From the NCBI GenBank assembly GCA_024195265.1, contig JAJLRJ010000004.1, positions 35,641,030 to 35,705,029 on the forward strand: 64,000 nucleotides of DNA. The letters are read 5' to 3'. How positions within the stretch are numbered: the first letter of the stretch is position 1; each line of letters opens with the position of its first letter. The position numbers and the translations under genes are program-made. The notes beneath the pieces are model-generated. The model had not been told where the DNA came from and ran no database searches. It saw nothing but the letters and a program-made list of their open reading frames with translations. The stretch is from Dendrophyllia cribrosa. Its lineage: Eukaryota > Cnidaria > Anthozoa > Scleractinia > Dendrophylliidae. Positions 1 to 10,000 of this stretch are shown here, piece by piece.

Positions 1-1690
1 TCTTCCTCGAAAATCTTTGGACATCTTCGAAAATGTTCGGGACATGATCGGAAACGTTCGTGCAACCTTCGAACAACATTTGGAGAATTTTCGAAAATCT
101 TTGTAATTAGTGTTCGTGTTCAACTTAATATTGTAATTAGTTCCCGCGTTTTACTAGGAGCCACCTTTTGTAAACCACGGGGAGTTCACTGCACCGATCG
201 ACTCTGGTCACGTGATTGCCTCACCCGAGAAGAGAGTACGTTAATGCATTTATGTCGTTTATGGCGGCTCTCGACACTTAGTGGGAAAGAGGTGGGCATC
301 CCCCCCCCCCCCAGGGATTTCCGCTCTTTTTTAGCACGTTTTAGTCCGGGGAAAAGGAAATGGCGGGATAAGAACACATTTGTAAAGCCTCATTGAGGGT
401 TAGAATAATGAACTCTCGGGATATCAAGGGGGGATTGTTATATCATAGTTAAGGGATAGTTTAAATCCCCGGGAGTTCCCATGGTCCATCATCATAACTC
501 CGTCTCTTTGCTTCACAGGCAACTCCGAGTCTGGGAGGAAAGGACGGGCAAATCTGGAGCAAGAAGGGTATATGAGGGGAGTGTTTTTCTCTCCCCCGCT
601 GCCTTCCCCACTCAGTGAAAATTTTGTCCTCGTTACCAGTCTCTCCTGCTCGAAGCCCTTACTCGTCCTCTCTTGAGTTGCCTGCTGAGGAAGTTAAACA
701 GAGAAATGTTAACCTGAAAATGCGGGGACTAAATTTAGCAACGTCCAAGTTCATAGGTGTTATAAACAGGCAATATTGATCTGATATCACTTCCAGAATA
801 CAAAATCAGCCCCCATCCTGATCACCTAAGGGTCAAGGTGAAATGTATCTACAATATTGCACCAGTATTGGTCCTTCCTTTTAAACTGATAAAACTGATA
901 ACAACTAAAGGCATTTCACGTACTGAGTGGGTAACTGGCACGGAATATACCTAACACGCCCACAAACGTTCTTGTTCAACCGAGTATATCTCTCCCATAA
1001 GGACCGTGAACTTTGTCACTCACGTGCGTTCATATTAAACAAAGGGGTTGAGAGGAAGGCCACCTCGTTCTCAGGGTCTCTCTCCTTCCCGACCCTCTCT
1101 CGCAGGCATAATTACACATGAACCAAAAAGAAATAGAGTTCGAACTTGCTGTTGCATGATTTGGGGGTTAAATCTCACTTCAGTGAAGCTCTTTGGGAAC
1201 GAAAGGAAATGCAGTGTTGAACATGGAGACGACATTTGCGCTAATGTGTTTCGTCTCGCTTAGATCGAAACTACCTCGTGAGGTAGTTGCATAAACAGTG
1301 TTTCGATCATGATTCGCTCCATGTACCGCCTGATGTGAACACGTTGCATAGGGAAACATGTTTCATTTGTGATCACGGAGTAAACATGTTTCGCCCTAAT
1401 GTGAACACAGTGTAAGATCGAAGTGGCCAAGTCATCTTCCTCAGAAAGTGAAACTGATGGTCATGTCACAAGTTTCGCCTGTTGCAGGGCATCCGAGTTC
1501 AAGTACGAATACGAATGCACAAATAAAACAGGCGGCAGACTAAAGGTAAAGCGAGAGCGCGATTTTTACCAACGCCTCCGTTTTATTTTCGAGCGCATTC
1601 TATTTAAAACTCTTCTCCACTGCAAGCCTGCAACAGAGCGGTTTCAAAATCGCAGTTAACGACAAAATTTTAAACTCCCTTACATACGCT
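1..1690. other. No gene recognised; C homopolymer
   Basis: Only short unsupported open frames. A 14-base C run lies at 301-314. The start of the window is rich in short TTCGAAAAT-type repeats. Nothing coding is supported. Confidence 0.5.
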
Positions 1691-1692
1691 AT

Positions 1693-1964
1693 ATAGGTAT
1701 GTGCCGCCCGATAGGATTGGGTTTTTGAGGTGCTCAGTCCTTAAATAGGGTATCCTTTTTGGAATTTTTGGTATTGTGATCCTTAGATATTCCTTAGATA
1801 GGGTCACTAAATTGCAGTATCCACCCCAAGGCGCAAAACGAAAAAGATATGGTCTGTTAAAACTGTACTACACGCCTGAATTGGGCCTTAAAAAGGGTAT
1901 CAAATCTCGATTTTCTACCCTTAAATAGGGTCAGGGTTTGAGAACCTTGGCGGCACACACCTAT
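1693..1964. mobile_element. Small TIR element (ATAGGTATGTGCCGCC ends)
   Basis: Left end ATAGGTATGTGCCGCC and right end GGCGGCACACACCTAT are inverted copies differing at one base. Interior has repeated AAATAGGGT motifs (rest TTAAATAGGGT). No open frame. A nonautonomous DNA transposon remnant. Confidence 0.65.
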
Positions 1965-2829
1965 CCTAAATTGTCGGGAGTATCCCCGGGTTTCGCGGAT
2001 GAATCAAGTTACAAGGCAGAGACGGGACTGAATGTCCTTTTTTTGGCGATTTGACTCCTGAAAATGTTCCTCACAATATTCTTGAGATCAGTTGTATAGT
2101 ATTTCAATAAATCATAGTTATGAATTTATTTTTATAATAGAAAGCGACCTGTGACGTTACAAAAATTCTAGCGTTTTGGGCTTAGTTGGAGTGTTAATTT
2201 TCCCTGACCAATTATTACCCTTTATTTTATTCTAAGTTAGCTTCTTGTAAAAATATATAAAGGACAAAATAAGGACGTTCTTAAAAAATCTTAGCCTACA
2301 TGGGTAAAATGAGGATCATTCTCAGCCTCAACGTTCTTTAGAAACGAACTTTTTATCATTGTCTTCGGCTTTGCTACGAGATTAACCTCTTGGTCCGGCA
2401 TTTTACAAATCCACCGAAAGGATCGCAGTCAACTCCCGCTTTCGCGGACACTTTCCAGACCTTATGAGGGTCCGCGTATTAGCGGGAGTTATTTTCGGTA
2501 AATCTCTTTCGTCGGGAATTAAAATCCTGTCAATCCTGTCCGTAATAACGGAATTGTCCGTTTTACAGTTGAAGGTTCAAGCTCCCGTAACGACCACCCA
2601 AAATGCAAAGCGAGGGGGTGGTCGCTTACGTGAGGTCAGACCACAGCGGGTCTTAACTTTGAATCATATGAAGCTGTAATAATTTCAATGTACAAAGCAC
2701 CTACAATCGCAAAATTGTATCATGTAGAATTTTCGTTTTATTTTAATTGAAATGTATTGAAATGTAACACAGTTTGTCTGTAGTGACATAGAAATATGGG
2801 CGAGAGTGGTCGCTTTTAAGGGTTAAAAT

Positions 2830-3214
2830 CCTTTAACTCCCAAGAGTGCCAAACATCAAAATTCAAGAAAAATCCCAAATTTCATTTTGTAAAATATTGA
2901 AAAACGAATGGTACCATGCAAAAGCACTGCTAAAGAGGTTTCATTTGAATAGTCACACTATAGGATTTCATCAACAGACTCAAAAGTTAGAACAAATGGT
3001 ACCATGCAAAAGTACTGCTGAAGAGGTTTCATTTGAATGGTCACACCATAGGTTTTCGTCCACAGAATCAAAAGTTAGAACAAATGGTACCATGCAAAAG
3101 TACTGCTGAAGAGGTTTCATTTGAATGGTCACACCATAGGTTTTCGTCCACAGAATCAAAAGTTAGAACTACACTACAGGTCTCCATAATTGACTCTGGA
3201 AGTGAAAGGGTTAA
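2830..3214. repeat. Minisatellite-bearing dispersed element, copy 1
   Basis: About three units of roughly 84 bp sharing ATGGTACCATGCAAAAG and TGGTCACACCATAGG. Flanks carry TTTAACTCCCAAGAGTGCC on the left and GTGAAAGGGTTAA on the right, the same flanks as in the copies at 18.9 and 31.4 kb. Open frames through it are an artefact of a unit length divisible by three. Confidence 0.85.
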
Positions 3215-4907
3215 CAGAGATTCAAGGGGCTGATTGTCACCATTTTTAGTGTTACTTTAAAAAGCCCAGTGAAAACCCTCAAATTATAGTCCAGTTTTGT
3301 TTACAATTACTGTACTCGTGTTCTAAGAGTAAATATGAGTGTCTTGAGTTGCAGATGGTCAGGATGGAAATGAAAAAGTTTATCGCTTTGTATCTTGGAA
3401 AACGCGCTAACTCAGATGAAACTGAAAATTCCCTTGATCTTCGCAATTCCTCCTAGTATTCTTCAAGTATTTCGTGTGTGATAAAGGTACTTAGTTTTAA
3501 CATAGTTCATAGAACAAACTGGTTATGAAGCTCAACAAATTTCAAAGAGTGTACAAAGCTGCTTTGTTTTATGTTGAACGAACCGTGACCCTGTACATTG
3601 TTTTGTTTAACGTGTGAGCCCAAATGTTTCTACTGGTCAGTTGCTCATATGCATTTCAATACCTTTTGTGTTTTGTGCAGGGTCAAGGCAAACGAACAAA
3701 ACAATTGAAGAACAAATACATATAACGAAGGACTGACTGAGTTTCATAACCAGTTTGTTCTATTAACTGTGATTTTAATTTGGGGCAGATTTTACCAAAA
3801 AACGTCAAAATCACCGTTGACATAGCTACTTAAAAACAATAGAAAAACACAAATCACCAGCGCTAGCGTTGAAAGTTGTCGTGGAAAGGTTTCGACTATA
3901 ATTATTCGTACATGGAGGTTCGACTGCAGTTATAACAAGGTGTTAGCAGGTATCCATCACTCTCCCATCCCAACCCCCAGGGGGCCACATAACCGGAAAC
4001 GGAAGTGTAATGAAACCATGAAAAAAAAAAAACGCGACTCATTCTCGGTCTCCATTGACCTTCAAATCGTTACAACAACCCGTGAAGTCTGAGCACGATA
4101 ACCAGGTATCAGTTCACTAAAATGGTTTAAAAACAACTCGCGTCATTTTCGTTCACGCGCAAGAAACTATAATAGTGGCAAGTTAAAAAATCACGTGCGT
4201 GAGTCGAGAGGTGTTGGAATATAATTAGTGGGTGTAAATTTAAGTAAAATATAATGGCAGAAATAAAAACGTTCTCATGCCAATATACGATGTTATTCTA
4301 TCAAATTTAAATCCGTTATCGATCCGTTGGATCACTGATGAATGTTAAAGTGGGTTTCATCACTTGCAGGAAATTAGAAATGGATCAATATCGCTAACCA
4401 CGAAATAATAAAAAAAAAATCAACGGTGGTTGCGTGTTGCATACTATAGGAAAAATCTTGAGGTGATAGAAGTTGTTGAGATCATTATCTGACACAAAAA
4501 TACTAGTATTGGGTGTGAACTTCAAAAATAGGACGATGCCTTTTCCGTAACAATATCCTGTAAGTCGAACAATTTTAAATCGTTTAGAGATATATTTAGC
4601 AAAATTGCATGTGGCAAGTATAGTTAAAAATACATATTAGATATCCCATGCCTTTATAACTTTGGTAAAATTAAAGGTATTCCGGCCGAATATTTCGGAA
4701 TATTTTTGGATATTGTTACAATGCTATTTAAAACTATGTGATCAATTTCTGAATTTTTCCGAAGTTTGCTGAAGACACCCGACAATTTACTGAACATGTT
4801 TCGAACTTTTCCGATGTTTATCTGAATGTCATTTTGTAAAAATTTCCTAAAAATACCGGAGGGATAAACTTCTATTCACTAGGTTATTAATCCTGACAAT
4901 TTATATT
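3215..4907. other. No gene recognised
   Basis: AT-rich noncoding DNA without convincing exons, RNA genes or clear terminal repeats. A partial copy of the GGGGCAGTGTCACG family begins just after it. Confidence 0.5.
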
Positions 4908-5275
4908 ATAATAAAGGGGCAGTGTCACGCGGATTTGGTGACGTCATTTCAAAAAGCAAGAAAAATGTTTGACTATTAAGAAAAACCGAAAAATAAATTA
5001 TGGTCTAATTGTGTGATAAATTACCACCCTTAGTGTACTCTAGTCACAGGCGGACTGGATCTGAATGAATTCTTATTGCAACTGGAAAGGTCTCACATTT
5101 TCGATTCCAAAATAGGCTAGAACAGACCATGATTTGTTCCTCTTTCAAGAATTGGTTGATTTCATTCCCTTGGTGTTTTAGTATTATTTGTAAATAATTA
5201 AAAGTATTGTAGCATCCGATGGTTTTGACCAAGAACTGAGGTGAAGATCTCCGTGATGCCACACTCAAAATGGAA
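4908..5275. mobile_element. Degraded element related to the CACTGTC TTAA family
   Basis: Starts TAAAGGGGCAGTGTCACGCGG, resembling the TIR of elements at 6.4 and 7.6 kb (AGGGACACTGTCACG). The opposite end was not found, so the copy is truncated or interrupted by the palindrome at 5321-5461. Confidence 0.4.
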
Positions 5276-5320
5276 ATGTCACAAGCAAATTTGGTGATTC
5301 TTCAAAAAGTCGCGAGATCT

Positions 5321-5461
5321 ATGTTGTGGTGCAATTTTGTCCTTGGTGCAAATTTTATTTTCCTTTGTTTTTGGGTATGGAAATGTATGATAATGTATGA
5401 TAGCGAGTTTTGAACAAAGGAAAATAAAATTTGCACCAAGGACAAAATTGCACCACAACAT
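5321..5461. repeat. Perfect inverted repeat, 49-bp arms
   Basis: ATGTTGTGGTGCAATTTTGT... at 5321-5369 is repeated without mismatch in inverse at 5413-5461 around a 43-bp loop. Perfect identity implies a recent event or ongoing gene conversion. Arms would form a stable hairpin if transcribed. Confidence 0.9.
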
Positions 5462-6428
5462 CTACACTGCTTTCATATTGTTATGTTGCCTTTAGGCTGG
5501 TTCTTTGCCATGCCATTCAAGGCCCGTATCGCGGTTTTCCAAGTAGTCGTTTTCTTGGTTCTCTAACAAAGTTCCTTATACTTCTTACAGATCCTTACAG
5601 AAACCTCAAAACTAGATAAATCATCAAACTTGAGGGCCATGCGACGTTTAGGACCGAAGATATGATTGCAAATTTCGCCAATTTTAAAGACATACGTATA
5701 ACTAAGGTGCAACTTCTCCCGGCGTCTTCCATACAAGTGTCTGTAAAATTCCCGAATTTGACGACTTGTAACTTTGCTCCAAAACATCGCATAACTCTCA
5801 ATTTTGAGCAGTAGACTCGTATTAAGGTGCCCCTTTTTGGTTGAGAGCCAAGAAAACGGCCACTTAAAAAATTCTCTGATGGAGGGGTTTTCACTTCAGT
5901 GTCGTAAAACCAAAACCAAAGTAATTACTCTGGCCAATCACAAGACGCAGACAATCCAATGAACCAATCAGAGCTCAAAGCAAATACAGGTAACCGGCAC
6001 CAAGCGCGGGTAAGTGTGGGTAAGTCATACTTGGTTTAAGTTTTACTTCTGACTGGTTGATAAATTGGCGCGAGATTTCTTAGCCAATCATAAAGCTTAT
6101 AGTAATGCAGAACCAAAGCAACAGCGAAATTTCTTTCGACGCTCAATTGAAAACTGCTTTAAGGGTAAATTGCGTCCTTCATCTCTTTTCCCGCGCAAAA
6201 CTCGCAAATAAAGAGTTAAGGTAAACGGGCGACAAAAATAGGGCTGTGAACAAGGTGATCTTTATACTTCACTATCGAGGAGGGCATTTCCTTTTTTCTT
6301 TGGTGTAAAGGTCGACCCAGTGTTCAGCAATTTGTCATTACACATCGAAAATTGATAATGACGCCACTCAGTTTACCCTGTGTTGACATTTTTTTAAAGC
6401 TGTTTTATTGGACAATAATTACGGAATT
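5462..6428. other. No gene recognised; repeat-derived intergenic DNA
   Basis: Contains motifs typical of dispersed repeats, such as CCAATCA runs around 5930-6080, but no coding support. Lies downstream of spermine synthase; AATAAA (minus) near 6407-6412 could be a polyadenylation signal, and ATTAAA near 7048 is a closer alternative. Confidence 0.4.
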
Positions 6429-6953
6429 TTAAGGGGCACTGTTCCGCCGAAATAACGAAATTTTGCTTGCTGAATTTCCATGTTTTATCGCCAAATGCCA
6501 CCAAATAAACAACTAAATTGGATAAAAAGATTCTGCGGAGCAAAACAAAAGCAGTAGTTTGGAGAAAAAGTGCAGGGCCGAGTTGTTCGAAGGACGATTA
6601 GCGCTAATCCAGGATTAATTACCATGACAACTCATATGTTCTGTTGACAGTTAATCCAGGATTAGTGCTAATCAGGCTTTGAACAACTCGGCCCAGGATT
6701 ACAAGGATGGAAGTGGATTACAGTTCATCAATTTTGATTTCGTGACAAGCGGTCGAGAAATCAAAGTTTCCATTCTGGTGGAATTTTGAGTTTTTTAGTC
6801 GTTATTTTGTCTTTTTAGCAGTTCATATTTCTTTGCGTTGATCACTATTGGCGATGGTTTCTTCCAATTTCAAGATAATAAAGTAAGCCTAAAGCAAGCT
6901 TCTGGCCATAATCATGAAAACACGATATTTCAGTCGGGACAGTGCCCCTTTAA
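6429..6953. mobile_element. TTAA-flanked TIR element (GGGGCACTG)
   Basis: TTAA then GGGGCACTGTTCCG at the left; CGGGACAGTGCCCC(T) then TTAA at the right. No transposase frame. The TTAA duplication is the hallmark of piggyBac-type integration. A second palindromic element is nested at 6574-6695. Confidence 0.75.
6574..6695. mobile_element. Nested palindromic MITE (GGCCGAGTTGTTCGAA)
   Basis: Arms GGGCCGAGTTGTTCGAAGG / TTTGAACAACTCGGCCC with internal inverted TAATCCAGGATTA copies. A truncated relative sits at about 38503-38560. Confidence 0.75.
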
Positions 6954-7078
6954 TTCCTCTATCATGCACGGTACTGACAAATTATCTATGATGTCACTAG
7001 CTATTCTTTTTAACAGGAGTTCTTTCGTGTGTGTGTTTTGGTTTTGTTTAATGCAGATTATGGATCCTTCTCCACTGT

Positions 7079-10000
7079 TCACTTCCTCCACACTTCATAG
7101 AAAGTCCAGCTGATAAAGGTGTCAAGGACAAAAGCAAAATCATGTATCAAAACAAATAATTTGGAAACGTCAATATCCCCCGCGCATTTTACCGTAGGGG
7201 ATCAGAACTTGAAGTCGCCCTGGTTTTGGAAACATTATTGAAAGATTTGCCACGTGAACGCTATTTTTCTGTTGCGAGCGTGATAGCGGAAACAAAATTT
7301 TGAGTGAACGCTCGTCGAAGTACTTTAAAGAAGGTAGTTTTATTTTCACTGAAATAATTACAAGAAAAGGATCTGTGGAGCTTTATAAGCTTAGAAAAAG
7401 CCAAGTTAAAAGGTTGAGGAATGAAAAGGGGAAAATTGATAAAACTAAAATTCGCGTCACAGCATATTCCATGAAATTATGGTTATAAATGTGATATTGA
7501 GATGGAGCACCAATTTGAACGAGGGAACGACAAACACGATGATCGTCATTCCAAAATTTGGAATAAAATGTTTGAAAAACCATTGTGAATCAAAGTTAAA
7601 GGGACACTGTCACGAGGGCGCATGCGTGAGTTTTTCGAATCGAAACTTGAAAAGTTCAGCCTGAATTTTTCAAGTTGAACCGTCAATTTCAAAATGGCGT
7701 CGACTAGCGGTGGCGGTGGAGGGAAAAGAACCAATTCGGGACGGTAGAGGAAGTTCGAGGATCAAGCAGAATATAAGATAGCGTGGTCTAGAAACCTCAA
7801 ACGAACATATTTGGAAAATCGGATATTTAAGTCATGGCTTCAGGCTAAATTCGATGCCGGGAATGAAGGTTCCAGTGACAGCGACTTTGTCGCCCATTTG
7901 TTGTCGTTGGATTATCGTCGAAGGTATGCTATGTTTTCATGACTTTGGCTTCAGTTTGCCCTCCTCAGGACGAGTGGCTCCTTGACAGAACCAAAAAAAT
8001 GATTAGCCTACGACACGAGGTATTCCCAGGCGGTCACCCATCCAAGTACTAACCTCGCCCGACAGGGCTTAACTTCGGTGATCGGACGAGAACCGGCGCA
8101 TGTCAACCCGTGACACTGTCCCTTTAAGAGACGTGGTTAAATGGAACAATATGTTGGATGAAAAATGATTGATTGTTAGCATGGCATTTACACAAACTAC
8201 ATAATTCACTCTGATCTACATCAACGAGGCTTTGTCACCAATTTTCAGTACAACTTTGGGGGCGGTTCGCAGCTCTTACAAGGTCTTCTCTGATTGGCTG
8301 AGAAAACAATAGAACAAACAACACAACAATGGCCCCCAGCCCTGAAAACAGCAGAGCTGCTTGATACACAGGTCCAATGAAATTAGAGGCTCTAAATAGC
8401 TGCGTGGCTACCGCAAATTTGAAAAGCCAAAAGACATATTGTTTCAGTTTGGTTACGGATAGCCAGGATAGAAATGGATCGCCACTTGAAAAATTTCGGC
8501 TTAATTTTTCAAGCTCTTTCCCATTTCTTTGAAAAATCGATAAATATCGCAGTGGTTTGTTCTTCCTTGAAGAATTCACTTTACACGTATATCTTCCTCT
8601 TGATTTTCAAATATAACTTTGGGCTGTAGTAAAGGTACTTATCAAAGGGCGCTGTAGTTTTTAGCCCACAAACTAGCCCGACTTGTTTTGCCAACTAAAG
8701 GGTTTTATTACAAAGCCTTCAGAAACAATAAATAGTGAATCTTTGTCGTAAAAAATATTCTGAAAAAAAAAGCTTTTCGGGAACGTTTTCGAGACTTTTG
8801 AGAAACGCACGCCGGCCTTACTTACTGGCACACATTACTCTCGTATTCTCACTTTAAAGGTTTAAAGGATACCTTTCCTCAAATGATGGAACATAAGCAC
8901 ATTCTCTTCTAAACTCTACTGGGAAGCAAAGGTTCTTTAGCTGCTGTTCGTACTGTTCAATTGCCTTCTTGCGTGTAGCACCGTTTGTACCCTGAAACAA
9001 AACAAATAAATAAATAACTTATATCGGGCATTAACCATACAATGTTGTTTTGCGCTTTACATTATAAAAAAGGATTTCCTAAGCAAGAACAGTCTTGAAT
9101 TGAGTTTTAAAAGCAGACAAACTATTGGCAGATCGAACGTCCAAGGAGAGGGCATTCCATAACTTGGGGGCTGCAAACATAAATGCTCGATCGCCAAGAG
9201 TCTTGTACGATTTAGTAGACGGATACTGAATTAAATTCCCTTGTTAGTGCTACGAAGGTTATAGCGAGAAGTAGTCTCCCACGCAGCCGTTATTTGTCTC
9301 GTCACGCAACGAGAGGGAGGAGTGGGAGGAGCATAGGCCTTATCACGGTGTTTCCAAATTTTTATATTGGCCAGATAGCAAAAATCCATCGACACTACTG
9401 GAAAAAGCATCTCAAAATTAGTAAAGTGGCCGAGTTTAAAAGCGATATCTTTTAAAATAGTGGAGATATAGCTCCGCAAAGTCGGCAAATTTCATTTTGA
9501 GATGCTTTTTCCAGTAGGCAAAAAATTTGGCTGCGCGATACAAACGTCTGTGAAATTTGCCGACTTTGCGAAGCTATATCTCCACTATTTTAAAAGATAT
9601 CGCTTTTAAACTCGGCCACTTTATTAATTTTGAGATGCTTTTTCCAGTAGTGTAGATGGATTTTTGCTATCTGGTCAATATAAAAATTTGGAAAAACCGT
9701 GATAAGGCCTATTGCGTGACGAGACAGATAACGGATGTGTAGGAGACTACGCGAGAAGCAGTGGTGATTGAAATATGTTCAAACAGGTAGCCAGACAGGT
9801 AGCCAGGTGCTATAAATAATAATGTCAGTTGGAGTTGTTTCGATAGAGCAATATATTCAACAATGCACTCCAGTGCTAGCAAATAATCATTGATGCTTAA
9901 CAATTATTACTGAAACACGACAGTCTAATAGTTTGTGGGTCTGTTCGTCTGCTAGTCAGCACCACTGTCATTAAAAGTCCAGTCAATCGTTCAGCAGATC

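Larger units (their letters stand above)
7110..8872 (-). other. U12-type GT-AG intron in spermine synthase
   Basis: The penultimate coding exon ends GAGGAAAG and is followed by GTATCCTTT, the U12 GT-AG donor consensus. Reading through would hit TAA after five codons. The acceptor TATCAG at 7110 is preceded by GTCCTTGAC, one mismatch from the U12 branch consensus and about 11 nt from the AG. The join (phase 2) gives ...[15 protein letters not shown], matching the human C-terminus. The 1763-nt intron hosts a TTAA-flanked TIR element with a 5S rRNA remnant (7596-8127) and a transposon-like stretch at 8420-8580. Confidence 0.82.

Noticed and set aside
2846..3233. Open frames repeating [22 protein letters not shown] peptides
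   Set aside because: They arise from a minisatellite with a unit length divisible by three; same text at 19069-19296 and 31458-31742.
5595..5894. 99-codon minus-strand frame
   Set aside because: No domain, overlapping alternative frames, repeat-like sequence around it.
8004..8108. Functional 5S rRNA gene
   Set aside because: The first about 20 nt are missing and the sequence is part of a TIR element.
8235..8579. 114-codon minus-strand frame with a hydrophobic segment, first considered as the last spermine synthase exon
   Set aside because: The YVFW similarity is weak, the DNA resembles a repeat also seen near 10000-10140, and the true last exon with a matching U12 acceptor lies at 7109-7079.
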